Assembly: GCA_014238335.1 (NCBI GenBank)
Contig: JABABI010000045.1
Location: 1 to 40,694, forward strand
DNA: 40,694 bases
Source of the DNA: Fuerstiella sp.
GTDB taxonomy: Bacteria > Planctomycetota > Planctomycetia > Planctomycetales > Planctomycetaceae
Direction: 5' to 3'
Shown: positions 31,278 through 40,317 of the stretch, piece by piece
How positions within the stretch are numbered: the first letter of the stretch is position 1
How the letters are laid out: every line of letters starts with the position of its first letter
The notes under the pieces: generated by a model
What the model was told of the DNA's origin: nothing
The model's input: the letters and a program-made list of their open reading frames with translations, nothing else
Database searches by the model: none
Program-made: the position numbers and the translations under genes

Positions 31278-33398
31278 TTAGCGTGAAGCGCTGACGCTGC
31301 TGGATGTCACGAGCTGATTTATGGCCACTGCCAGCACCCGGATAGCGGTTCCCCGGCTGTCGGCGTGATTACTCGCGGCTACACGGAACTCAATCCTGTG
31401 AGCCGTCGGTTTCAGACCGCTCGCCAGGACGACGGTGCGAGGGTAGTGCAGCCCTTTGCTGAATCGATGATACAGCTCAGCGATTGCCCACTCGCCTTTA
31501 TCGATTCGAAATTCGATCTGACCGGCGTCTGGTCCAGCCAAAACGTAGACGCCCACGGCTGTGCCTGCAAACCTGACGGTTGCCACCGCCCCGGGGATCT
31601 GCGAATGTAACAATGGGAGGCCCAGAAATCGGCCCCGCTTGCCGCCTGCGATCGTCTTCCAGTCCGGTTCGCTGATCTTCCATTCGGTATCGTGCTGCAC
31701 TTGATCCAGCGGCAACAGCACTCCGTTTGTAAAGGAGGACTTCAGCAGCATCTCAGCTGGTACTGCATGCGGTAGTGGTTCCAGCTGCTCGGCGTCGATA
31801 CCGTCCCAACCTGCTGACAGAATCGAAGTGGCCAAATCAGCAGCCAGCTGGTTGCCCGCCGGACCAGGATGAGTGCCGCCGAATTGCTTCCATGTCAGGG
31901 ATCCGGCATTGATGCAGCGGGCCACTTCTTTTGACAGGTAGACTGAAGATATCTGGTAGTGTCGTGCCACGCGTTCGTGCTGGCTGGCGCTCAAAATCGT
32001 TTCACCCGCATTGAGGGTTTCCAACATGCCTGGATTCACAAAATGAGTCATGACGACGTCAGCTCCGGGACTGTGCTGCCGCAGGTGGCGAATAATTCCC
32101 TCCATGCCCTGCACGCACGCATCAGCAGAGTGCGCTGCATCCTGGTCATCGTTGACTGCGAATTCCACAAACAACAAATCGACCGGACGGTGTGCGAGCA
32201 CATCACGCTGAAGCCGAAACGCACCCGTGTTGGAACAGGTCGACGAAATACCCGCCGCAGTAAACTCAAACTTCGTAGCGGGAAAGCGCTGTTGCAGCCA
32301 CTCGCAGATGCGCGGGCGGTATCCATTCATCTCTGTGATGGATCCGCCGATGAAGGCAACATGACCTTTTTCCTCAACCGCGAATCGTCGCAGGCTGTTG
32401 TCGACATTGCCTCGGAAACTGACGAAGTCCTGATCAACGACGCGGACCGTCGCATCGTCGTTCAGCCAGCCCAGAGACTGCAAAAACTTGTCCAGTTTCA
32501 GAATGGAGCGTTGATGCCACTGATGCATGCGATCGCGACGCTCCGGGTCATTCCCCCGTGGAGCGTTGAAGAACCCGTGCTCCGCCTCCGGGTAGCCGTT
32601 CAGTTCACACCGATTCCCGGCGGCCAGCATGCGTCTGGCGAACTCGTCGACTGTCGCATACGGCACCGTCGAATCCGCCACGCCATGAAAAATGATTGCT
32701 GGTGGCAGGTTGGGGCGGACGTGATGAATCGGTGAGATGTCCGTGGCGGGGACGCCTGTGCGAGTCGCGATGTCAGCTACCTTTTCTTCTGTCATTTCGC
32801 CCCAACCGAAACCGTCAAGATGCGTCAGCATCACGGCCGGGTTGAACAGGGCCAGAGCATCAGGCACTGATGAAACGCCCGCATCTTCGTGTTCCGCGTC
32901 AAGGCCCTGTATCAACGCCGTGCAGCACGCCGTGTGTCCACCCGCTGACCCCCCACCCGCACAAATGCGGTTGGGGTCAATTCCCAGCGCAGCAGCATTC
33001 TGTCTGAGCCAGCGCACCGCCGACTTGGCATCTTCTACGCATGCGTCAGCCTTGACACCGTGTCGCGTGGCCACTCTATAGTCGGCCGTCGCTGCAACGA
33101 TCCCACGAGACGCCAGGTAGCGACAATGCGTTTCAAACTGTGCCGGCGTGCCAGCCTTCCAGCCACCTCCAAAGAAGAACACAATGGCGGGACGGGCATC
33201 TGTGCGAACATCATGGTCAGCCGGGTTGAATACCCACATGTGAAGACTGACGTCGCCGACCTGTTTGTACACAACGGACTCGCTGCCCGAAAACTCTGGT
33301 GGGGAGCCATTCTGTGCCACTGCTGCGGGGAAAAAACAGGTGCAAACCATGCCGATCAGCGTCGACCACAACCGAATGTAATTTCGGGGACATTGCAT
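31278..33398 (-). CDS. Secreted alpha/beta-hydrolase fused to SGNH hydrolase
   Basis: A 706-residue exported protein with two ester-hydrolase modules. After a signal peptide ('RLWSTLIGMVCTCFFPAAVA') comes an alpha/beta-hydrolase (BD-FAE/Abhydrolase_3 type). It has an oxyanion segment 'FFFGGGW', nucleophile Ser151 in 'GGGSAGG', Asp242 in 'FHGVADSTVP' and His274 in 'EAEHGFF'. From about residue 335 an SGNH/GDSL domain follows. Its blocks are Ser353 in 'FIGGSITEM', Gly in 'AAGISST', Asn in 'VEFAVNDD' and the Thr-His of 'GTHPGPAGNQ'. The last about 130 residues look like a beta-sandwich. It is likely a carbohydrate esterase, with both parts removing acyl groups from a polysaccharide. In-frame starts at 33431 and 33464 are alternatives. 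Confidence 0.85.
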   Translation of the reverse strand: MQCPRNYIRLWSTLIGMVCTCFFPAAVAQNGSPPEFSGSESVVYKQVGDVSLHMWVFNPADHDVRTDARPAIVFFFGGGWKAGTPAQFETHCRYLASRGIVAATADYRVATRHGVKADACVEDAKSAVRWLRQNAAALGIDPNRICAGGGSAGGHTACCTALIQGLDAEHEDAGVSSVPDALALFNPAVMLTHLDGFGWGEMTEEKVADIATRTGVPATDISPIHHVRPNLPPAIIFHGVADSTVPYATVDEFARRMLAAGNRCELNGYPEAEHGFFNAPRGNDPERRDRMHQWHQRSILKLDKFLQSLGWLNDDATVRVVDQDFVSFRGNVDNSLRRFAVEEKGHVAFIGGSITEMNGYRPRICEWLQQRFPATKFEFTAAGISSTCSNTGAFRLQRDVLAHRPVDLLFVEFAVNDDQDAAHSADACVQGMEGIIRHLRQHSPGADVVMTHFVNPGMLETLNAGETILSASQHERVARHYQISSVYLSKEVARCINAGSLTWKQFGGTHPGPAGNQLAADLATSILSAGWDGIDAEQLEPLPHAVPAEMLLKSSFTNGVLLPLDQVQHDTEWKISEPDWKTIAGGKRGRFLGLPLLHSQIPGAVATVRFAGTAVGVYVLAGPDAGQIEFRIDKGEWAIAELYHRFSKGLHYPRTVVLASGLKPTAHRIEFRVAASNHADSRGTAIRVLAVAINQLVTSSSVSASR

Positions 33399-33475
33399 CG
33401 TCAATGTTTTCTGTAATCGGATTCTCATCATCGTGAAATATGTGAGCCGCGACAGTTCAATCAAACGTTATCCGG

Positions 33476-34771
33476 CTACTTCGGTTTTCGGCGAGACAAC
33501 TCGTCCGCCACTTTCACCAAGCGGCGACGACGGCGTTTCTTTGTCTTCAGCACGCATCCGTTGCCTGACCGGGAAACCACGGCTTCCCGCATGATGGCTA
33601 CGATGTGCGCCGCTACCGCTGTGACAACAGCTGGCACAACTGCATTGCCAAATTGACGGTAAGCCTGTGTGTCAGAAACGACCTGAGCCTTCCGGGACAC
33701 TAGCTCTTTCGGGAAACCCATCAACCGACCGGCTTCCTGTGGCGTCAGTCGGCGAGGATTTTTGTTGCGCTGAGGAATCAGGATTTCCGAACCGTCCTTG
33801 TGATAACGCGCACTCAGAGTTCTGGTCGTGCCATTCAGTTTTGCGACCGAGCATCCAAAGCCGTTGCCACGACGACGATGTTTTTCCGCGTAGTCCTGCA
33901 GATAGCCCCAGAGTTTGTCGGACAGCGTATATTTAGCGTCAGGTTTGGACTCTAGAATTTGACGCAACTTCGGACGACTGACTTCCGGCACGGAAGGGAA
34001 TCCAAAGGCGGGTGAGTCGCCGAAAATATCGCGGCGAAAGCCGACAATGAACACACGTTCGCGATGTTGAGGCACGTAGTCCGCAGCGTCGATCACTTTG
34101 TCAAAGACAGCGTAGCCCAGTTCTTCCAGAGTTCCCCGAATCGTATTCCATGTCTGTCCCTTGTCATGAGACCGAAGATTCTTAACGTTTTCCAGCAACA
34201 GCGTCGGCGGCTGCATACGGTCGATAATTTCGGCCAGGTGAAAGAACAGAGTGCCCTGCGTGCGATCCTTAAATCCATGCGCCCGCCCTAAACTGTTCTT
34301 CTTGGAGACTCCTGCGATGGAAAACGGCTGACACGGAAATCCGGCGGCCAGAAGATCATGGTCAGGAATCATCCCCTTTCGAGACAACTCCGTAACATCA
34401 CCGGCCGGATTTTCGCCAAACCAGCTGGCGTACGTCTTTTGAGCATACTTGTCCTTCTCACACGAGAACACACAGCGGCCACCCACTGCCTCCAGGCCGA
34501 GACGCAGGCCCCCGACACCAGCAAACAAGTCAATGAATGAAAACGGCAGGGTGTATTCCGGCTCGATCACAGCGGCGGCTTCCAATACCTCGTCATCAGG
34601 AAACAACGATGGGGGTTCCGTTGCTTCAGCGCGTTTGACTGACATCTGACAGTCGTCAAGCGCATCCCCCACAAATGACAGCAGCAGGTCGTCTTCGCCC
34701 ACTCCCATTTGCTCTGCGACCTGTGACAGTCGTGTACGGATGTCTTCGGGGAACTCCCGAATCACGTCCAT
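33476..34771 (-). CDS. DNA (cytosine-5-)-methyltransferase, Dcm-like
   Basis: Transfers a methyl group from SAM to cytosine C5 in a specific DNA site. The 431-residue protein has motif I 'DLFAGVGGLRLG' (81-92), the catalytic 'GFPCQPFS' (Cys147), 'ENVKN' (194-198), motif VIII 'QHRER' (235-239), and the C-terminal 'RTLSARYHKDGSEILIP', 'RRLTPQEAGRLMGFP' and 'AYRQFGNAVVP'. These last parts resemble E. coli Dcm closely. The N-terminal 70 residues are acidic, and the C-terminus is a basic tail. No restriction endonuclease or Vsr gene is adjacent, so it looks like an orphan methylase. It shares its strand with the hydrolase fusion gene, whose upstream end is close by. Confidence 0.93.
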   Translation of the reverse strand: MDVIREFPEDIRTRLSQVAEQMGVGEDDLLLSFVGDALDDCQMSVKRAEATEPPSLFPDDEVLEAAAVIEPEYTLPFSFIDLFAGVGGLRLGLEAVGGRCVFSCEKDKYAQKTYASWFGENPAGDVTELSRKGMIPDHDLLAAGFPCQPFSIAGVSKKNSLGRAHGFKDRTQGTLFFHLAEIIDRMQPPTLLLENVKNLRSHDKGQTWNTIRGTLEELGYAVFDKVIDAADYVPQHRERVFIVGFRRDIFGDSPAFGFPSVPEVSRPKLRQILESKPDAKYTLSDKLWGYLQDYAEKHRRRGNGFGCSVAKLNGTTRTLSARYHKDGSEILIPQRNKNPRRLTPQEAGRLMGFPKELVSRKAQVVSDTQAYRQFGNAVVPAVVTAVAAHIVAIMREAVVSRSGNGCVLKTKKRRRRRLVKVADELSRRKPK

Positions 34772-34999
34772 GGCACCGTTGCTCCAGACAAAACGTTAGC
34801 GCTGCAGATAATACCAACCGCAATTCGGGAAACAATCCGAGGCAAAGACATTCGCCGAGACGAGTGAAAGTGCCGCTGTTTTTCGTCAATTTGGCCGTCA
34901 ATGGGTTGCTGCTGGGATCGGCGGTTCAAAAAACGAGAGCAACCCGGTAACCGAACATGCTGGCTTTCTGATCGAGAAACAGTCAGGTAAACTCTCAGG

Positions 35000-35443
35000 A
35001 TGTCTGAGTCCGCCCATTCACAGAATCGCAGCGATGATCCGCAAGGGCCCCAACTTTCCAACACAGTCGCGTTGATTGGCGTCATTCTGGCAGTTGTGGC
35101 CGCTGTGTTCTGTTCGATCCTGTTTCTGCTGGCCCATCAACTCCCGGACGATATCGAAGTGTTCGGGGCCCGGAACGCTAATTCTTCAGCTCACCTGCGT
35201 ATCCTGATCCTGTGCTGTTCCACGGCCGTGCTACTTCTTGTATCGCTCATTCTCAGTGTTGTCGGACTGTTCCTTCCTAACCGCTCAAGGAAACTCGCAA
35301 TCGCCGGGACCATTGGCTCTCTGATGCTTTTTTTGGGGATCTTCGGTGTTCTTATCGCGGCCGCTCTGTTTACGCCTGAGAAACAGACAACTTTCAGGCC
35401 TCAACCCCTCTCATCCAACAGCGGCGTTTATTGGTTTACATAA
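35000..35443 (+). CDS. Small membrane protein of unknown function
   Basis: A 147-residue membrane protein with no family I recognise. Three membrane segments are visible: about 22-48 ('VALIGVILAVVAAVFCSILF'), 70-95 ('ILILCCSTAVLLLVSLILS') and 100-127 ('AGTIGSLMLFLGIFGVLIAA'). The N-terminus is polar, and the C-terminus is short and polar. It is first in a same-strand cluster with the genes at 35480 and 36907, with a gap of only 36 bases to the next. It is divergent from the Dcm-like gene. Confidence 0.65.
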   Translation: MSESAHSQNRSDDPQGPQLSNTVALIGVILAVVAAVFCSILFLLAHQLPDDIEVFGARNANSSAHLRILILCCSTAVLLLVSLILSVVGLFLPNRSRKLAIAGTIGSLMLFLGIFGVLIAAALFTPEKQTTFRPQPLSSNSGVYWFT

Positions 35444-35479
35444 ATCGTCAGCTCTGCTGATGAGTACTCATGAGGATTT

Positions 35480-36910
35480 TTGATACAGGCACGCGAGTGG
35501 GCTTCACAATCGCACCGACACCACTCGCTGCCGCATCGAGCTGATATTTCGGGCCTGGCCAGGCGCCTTCCTCATATCGCAGTCTTCGTCGGTGCTTCTG
35601 TTTCACTGCTGCTTAAACAGTCCCGATCCATCGACGATCAGATGCTTGCCAGCGTTGCCAAATTAAAACAAATCAAGGCTAAACTGCAAGGTAGTGCAGA
35701 GGCTGCGGTCGCAACACCGTATGAAGTGCAGTGCGTCTGTGGAGACACCGTCACCGGCGTGCGTCGAGCCACGTGGATTCAAAGAGAATGTCAGAGCTGC
35801 CTTCAATCGGTTTTCGTATTACCGGCCAATACTTACCCGTCGACGCCCAGCGTACCCAGTGAAATTCTAGATGGCAGTTTCACGGATCGGCTAAAGTCGG
35901 TCGTTGCCGAACTTCTCCCCAGACGTGAGCAGGAAACAGTTGATAGTGCAAGCAGCGCCAAGCCCGTCTCAACTGTTGCAACCGCTGATGCCGATCCTCC
36001 CAGAGCGGTCGCCACCGCGGAAGAAAAGGTGCATCGGCGACTGTCGCTTCCGACATTCGACATCAAGGTTGCAGTGTTTCGCATCGTAACTCCCTTTCGC
36101 ATCCTGATGCTGGCGATGATTGCGGTCGTTACCCTGACGGCATACTGGATGACGTATCAACGGGCCGTCGAGGCAGCTCACCACACATGGTTGAAGTCGA
36201 CGGACGACGCACTGGCTCTGCTTGAAGACCGCGATTTCCTGCAGCTGGAGGTCGTCCTGACAAAGGCAGTGAATGCCGGGAAAGTCCTTGGGAAGGACGA
36301 CCCGGAATGGCGAGGCACGCTGAATCTGCTGCAGGAAACACAGGCCATCAACTCCATCGCCGCCGGCAGCCTGTTGATGGCATTTCATCGAGCCTATGAT
36401 ACAAATGCTTCACTTGTGGCCGGTGCCGCAGCCCTGCTCCGCGAAGAGGCGAGTACCGGCACGTTCGTCTTTGATTCCTATCTGCATCATCATCCGGAAA
36501 CGGCCGGCGTTCTTCTAATGGACCTGCCGGCGACACCCGGCCTGCATTCGGTGGAGGTAACGATCACTGTTCCGGGAATCCAGGACCTGCTGCACGCAAA
36601 CGGCGACGAAAGAGTTCTGTTTGCCGCACAGATTCGCTCTGTGCAGGCACCAGCGTCGGACACCCGGGACGCATGGAAGCTGCAGATCGATCCACATTCA
36701 TTTGTGCTGCTGACAAATCCCGTTCACTGTGAAGAAATCGGCCTCTCGCCTGACGATTATCCGCATATTGCGAACATTCTGACACGGCAGCGGGACTTCG
36801 TTGCATCATCACAACAGTGGGAACACCGCGCTGATGAGCCAGGCATCCGGACGCAGTTTTCAGAGACAGCGAATATCAAGACACCGCTGCTCAACAACCC
36901 GAACGAATGA
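35480..36910 (+). CDS. Zinc-ribbon membrane protein of unknown function
   Basis: A 476-residue protein with no known family that I can name. A likely zinc ribbon lies at Cys85, Cys87, Cys104 and Cys107 ('CVCG...CQSC'). Then come a Ser/Ala/Pro-rich linker (about 150-185), one membrane helix at 206-223 ('RILMLAMIAVVTLTAYWM') and a large C-terminal part (225-476) that is probably extracytoplasmic. The open frame begins with a TTG at 35480, preceded closely by a TGAGGA box; a later ATG at 35642 would lose the first 54 residues. Its stop overlaps the next gene by four bases (ATGA), showing translational coupling. Function unknown. Confidence 0.65.
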   Translation: MIQAREWASQSHRHHSLPHRADISGLARRLPHIAVFVGASVSLLLKQSRSIDDQMLASVAKLKQIKAKLQGSAEAAVATPYEVQCVCGDTVTGVRRATWIQRECQSCLQSVFVLPANTYPSTPSVPSEILDGSFTDRLKSVVAELLPRREQETVDSASSAKPVSTVATADADPPRAVATAEEKVHRRLSLPTFDIKVAVFRIVTPFRILMLAMIAVVTLTAYWMTYQRAVEAAHHTWLKSTDDALALLEDRDFLQLEVVLTKAVNAGKVLGKDDPEWRGTLNLLQETQAINSIAAGSLLMAFHRAYDTNASLVAGAAALLREEASTGTFVFDSYLHHHPETAGVLLMDLPATPGLHSVEVTITVPGIQDLLHANGDERVLFAAQIRSVQAPASDTRDAWKLQIDPHSFVLLTNPVHCEEIGLSPDDYPHIANILTRQRDFVASSQQWEHRADEPGIRTQFSETANIKTPLLNNPNE

Positions 36911-38511
36911 GGCGGTACCCGATGAACAACACAACCATTCATAACGCTCGTCCTGTCACGGCCGTTCGAAATTGCGTTTTCGTCATATGTACGCTGCTGT
37001 TTGCTCCGGCTGCGATGGGCCAGACGATGTCTGTGCGAGAATTCCTTGTCGACAAAAATAAGTGGGACGAATGGTCGCTGAAGAAGACAACGCTCAGCAT
37101 TTCCGGTCGCTACGAGGGACGGCTGTCCCGACAGTTTCGTTTCAGTAAACTGCCGATGCTGATCACACCACAACGTGTCACGGTACTACCGAAGGATGTT
37201 AAAGACGGACAGCGGGTGACAGTTTCCGGCATCCTGCACCGCTCGGGAGCACGCTTTGGCCTTGACGTCACGCGGATTGCCGTGGGGTCCACAGACACGG
37301 AACGCATGGTGCGCAAAGTCGATCGCACTGCGTCGGACAAACCGGATGCCATGTACAGCATCGCTGATGAGTACGCTCAGATTGCCACTTTCTATGATGA
37401 CGACGAATTGATGTTCAACATCGGCAAGCTCCGGGAAAAAGCTTTCCGGCTACAACGGGAACAGAACAAAAAAAACCCTGCCGGATTGCTTCGACTGGCG
37501 TTGCAGGCGGAAAAAACAGGCGCCCCGCCTGCTCTGGTCGAAACCATACGCTTTCAGTCGCTGGTCGTCGCCGCGACTTCCGAAAAAAAAGACGTAACAC
37601 AGGTACTTACTGACATCCGGCAGCAATTAAGCGGTTGGGATCGGGTTAATTCGATGCTGGATCAGGGGGCCGAAGAGCGGTTTCTGAAAAGCCCGGTGAC
37701 TGAGTATGAAGCGGCTGACAGGGTCACTCGGCAACGGATGCACAGGCGACTGTACCGTCTTCATCGACTGCCGCAGATTCTGGAAAAACTGAAACCAGAT
37801 GCCTCAAACGGTATCGACGTTATTCAACTTCTGCAGGTGGAACTGGCGGAAGAATCGGAGGCGATTGACGACATCAAATCCAGGTTTCTGGATGGCCGTC
37901 TGGCCGTCGTGCCCCGCCTGAATCGGAATGAACTTGAAGAACTGGCCATCATTTTGCGGGACTTCGGCCGTGAGCAGGAAACGAAGCCGGCAGTGGAAAG
38001 ATGGCTGAAAGCTCAGCAGACGCGTCTCGACAACGGTGGGCCCGACGGAACCCTGGCCATCGCCGACGAATACCTGTTCGCCTTTGAACGCTGGGAAAAT
38101 CCTGTCCATCGTGACGCCGGCGTTGATCGACTTAAGACAGCATGGTTCCTTTCCAAAGACGCCGCACCCCAAGACGCGGCCCTCATTGAACAGCGTCTGG
38201 GACGCCTGGGCTGGACGCGACTGCACGACAAATGGTTGACTGCCACCCAGATCACCAACCTGCCACGTGACGATGTGGAACTTGCAATTCGGGAAGGTCG
38301 CGTCGTCGCGGGTATGAATTCACAGCAGGTGATTGGCACACTAGGCCCGCCAAATCGAAAAATCCGCGTCATTTCAGCACGCTATGTTGAGGAGATTTGG
38401 GTCTACGGAGAAGACGGTTCATCTGCCATCACCGTTCACCTGCAGCGAGACCGACACAGCCGGCCGGACAAGGCAACCGCCACTCAGGTTTCGAGAACTG
38501 CAAACCGGTAG
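36907..38511 (+). CDS. Secreted protein with BamE/SmpA-like C-terminal motif, unknown function
   Basis: A 534-residue exported protein. The signal peptide region is 'RNCVFVICTLLFAPAAMG', after which the protein is largely helical and charged, without a known domain. The N-terminal about 100 residues contain an OB-like 'GRYEGRLSRQFRF...GQRVTVSGIL' strand pattern. The last 60 residues, 'VVAGMNSQQVIGTLGPPNRK' then 'VEEIWVYGEDG', match the SmpA/OmlA/BamE pattern (G-M-x-x-x-Q-V-x-x-x-L-G-x-P, then W-x-Y). The ATG overlaps the previous stop; an in-frame ATG at 36922 gives a more usual signal peptide. It ends the cluster 35000-38511 and converges on the Ser/Thr kinase gene. Confidence 0.7.
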   Translation: MRRYPMNNTTIHNARPVTAVRNCVFVICTLLFAPAAMGQTMSVREFLVDKNKWDEWSLKKTTLSISGRYEGRLSRQFRFSKLPMLITPQRVTVLPKDVKDGQRVTVSGILHRSGARFGLDVTRIAVGSTDTERMVRKVDRTASDKPDAMYSIADEYAQIATFYDDDELMFNIGKLREKAFRLQREQNKKNPAGLLRLALQAEKTGAPPALVETIRFQSLVVAATSEKKDVTQVLTDIRQQLSGWDRVNSMLDQGAEERFLKSPVTEYEAADRVTRQRMHRRLYRLHRLPQILEKLKPDASNGIDVIQLLQVELAEESEAIDDIKSRFLDGRLAVVPRLNRNELEELAIILRDFGREQETKPAVERWLKAQQTRLDNGGPDGTLAIADEYLFAFERWENPVHRDAGVDRLKTAWFLSKDAAPQDAALIEQRLGRLGWTRLHDKWLTATQITNLPRDDVELAIREGRVVAGMNSQQVIGTLGPPNRKIRVISARYVEEIWVYGEDGSSAITVHLQRDRHSRPDKATATQVSRTANR

Positions 38512-38615
38512 TGCTTTGCCACAGCCACAAACTAGGCTTAAATCATTCGCTGGACGGGGCAGATACCCAAAATACAAAGAACCCTTCCAGCCGTTCCGGT
38601 TTTGGCCCCTGCCCC

Positions 38616-38640
38616 CCTTTCGTCGCCCGAGGACGAAAGG
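38616..38640. terminator. Bidirectional terminator-like hairpin
   Basis: A perfect nine-base stem cctttcgtc/gacgaaagg around a seven-base loop, in the 153-base gap where the unknown cluster and the kinase gene converge. The position suits termination in both directions; there is no long T tract on either side. Confidence 0.5.
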
Positions 38641-38664
38641 CCGTTGCCGAATTCCACGCATGTC

Positions 38665-40317
38665 CTACCGCCGGCCATCCTGCAGCATTGGCGTGATTGC
38701 GGCTGAATCCAGCAGTTGAAGGTGCCTTTTTGCGGCGACGTTTTGCTCATCAATTCTGAGAGCCCGCACGAAATCGCTTCTCGCTTTTTGCAGTGCGTGG
38801 GTCGCAGCATAGGCCGCTCCCCGATTGCTCAGCACTACAGCGTGATCACATTGCAGCGTCATCGCATAGTCGAACGCACGAATAGCCCTGAAATATTCCA
38901 TCCGCTTAAACAAAGCCACGCCCAAATCATTCCATGCATCACCGGAATTAGGCGCAAGAGCAACGGCTTGTTCCAAAAAGGAATGGGCCACCTCAGGCCG
39001 GCCATTGTTCAGCAGACCAGCGCCCAGACCGTGGCAGAGCTTCGCACGCTTCAGGTGTGATTCCGTTGAATCCGGAAACCAGCCCGTCTGAACAAGGGCG
39101 ATAAAAATCTTATCCGGAACCGGACGGTCAGCACTGACAGGCTCCTGTAAAAAAGATTCTACGGCCGCCAGACGAACGCTGGTTGCATGGCGATCAACAA
39201 GAAACAGCAGACACGCCGCAAACAGGAAGGCCGCTGCAGTCATCAACCCTATCCTATAACGCCGCCACTGACGCCACATGACCGCCGTCGCCGTCTCGCA
39301 CGAGTGTCTCAGAGGGCGCCTCATTACCAGACATTCCAGATCCTCGGTCAACTGTTGGGCAGAAGAATAACCCGTCATGAGCTGCGGGTTGCCGGCCTCA
39401 GAGGCGGTCAGACAATTGACAATAATCTCACGAAGTCCAGGTTCGATGGCGAAGTTCTCTCTAAGCCTCGTCAGCAAACCCTGTCGTCCCGGCAATGCCT
39501 CGCGCGCCGCGGCGACAACTGAATGATCTGCAATGACTGTCGGATACGGTAGTTCGCCAACGGTGACCTCGTACAGGACCACGCCCAGTGCGTAGAGATC
39601 GGCGGACACGCCACGGGACCCGTCGGAGACAGCGGAAGTCAGTTCGTGTTCCAGCCCCGCCAGTCGCAGCAGCTCGTATTCCGGCATGTGCGACAGCGTG
39701 CCGCCAATCAGACTGCTGTCGGAATCTGTTCCCCCGACTCCAAAGTCAATCAGTTTCGCCGTGCCGCAGAATCCGACCAGAATATTCTCTGGCTTAATAT
39801 CACGATGCACGATGTTCTGCGAATGTGCATACGTCACGGCTGTCGCCATCTGAAGAACAACGCGGCGGCCGAAATTTTCAAAACGCTCGCGTGACGGTAT
39901 TACTGCCGTCTGATTGCCGTCTGCGTGCGGAACCTCATCTGACGTCACTGTGCCGCGAATCTGCGTCAACACTGAGCACACGCGTTGCGACCTGCCCGAT
40001 TTGTGGTGAACGTGCTTCAGCAAACGCGACAGGGGAATGCCACTCACGTATTCCACAACAGTCACATGACCGACATCCGCGTTGAACTCGTCGATAAACT
40101 CAACGATATGGGGATGGTCCAATTGTCGCAGAATATGTGCTTCCGGATTAACCGTCGGACAGTTTTTCAACGCGACGGACCTCTGACTTCGCCTGTCAAC
40201 AGCTTCATACACGCTGCCAAACGTACCACAGCCCACGTATCGTTCCACGCGATATTCGCCCACCAGCGTTCCCGGTGGCAAAGTTAATGATGACCCCGAC
40301 GGCGGCGATTGATTCAA
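38665..40317 (-). CDS. Membrane Ser/Thr protein kinase with TPR domain
   Basis: A 550-residue receptor-like kinase. The cytoplasmic kinase domain (about 20-335) has the Gly loop 'GCGTFGSVYEA', Lys51 in 'VALKN', a likely alpha-C Glu at 59, the catalytic 'HRDIKPEN' (171-178) and 'DFGVGG' (191-196). About 45 residues are inserted between the hinge and helix E (100-145). One membrane helix lies at 355-374 ('IGLMTAAAFLFAACLLFLV'). The extracytoplasmic part carries TPR-like repeats (around 425-530, 'GDAWNDLGVALFKRMEYFRA'). The only in-frame start after an upstream stop is a TTG at 40317, with a GGAG box just before it. An extended -10 promoter lies at 40381-40389. The signal sensed and the targets are unknown. 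Confidence 0.92.
   Translation of the reverse strand: MNQSPPSGSSLTLPPGTLVGEYRVERYVGCGTFGSVYEAVDRRSQRSVALKNCPTVNPEAHILRQLDHPHIVEFIDEFNADVGHVTVVEYVSGIPLSRLLKHVHHKSGRSQRVCSVLTQIRGTVTSDEVPHADGNQTAVIPSRERFENFGRRVVLQMATAVTYAHSQNIVHRDIKPENILVGFCGTAKLIDFGVGGTDSDSSLIGGTLSHMPEYELLRLAGLEHELTSAVSDGSRGVSADLYALGVVLYEVTVGELPYPTVIADHSVVAAAREALPGRQGLLTRLRENFAIEPGLREIIVNCLTASEAGNPQLMTGYSSAQQLTEDLECLVMRRPLRHSCETATAVMWRQWRRYRIGLMTAAAFLFAACLLFLVDRHATSVRLAAVESFLQEPVSADRPVPDKIFIALVQTGWFPDSTESHLKRAKLCHGLGAGLLNNGRPEVAHSFLEQAVALAPNSGDAWNDLGVALFKRMEYFRAIRAFDYAMTLQCDHAVVLSNRGAAYAATHALQKARSDFVRALRIDEQNVAAKRHLQLLDSAAITPMLQDGRR

Noticed and set aside
31959..32735. 258-residue plus-strand frame opposite the hydrolase fusion
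   Set aside because: Antisense to a well-supported coding region with catalytic motifs; no domain of its own.
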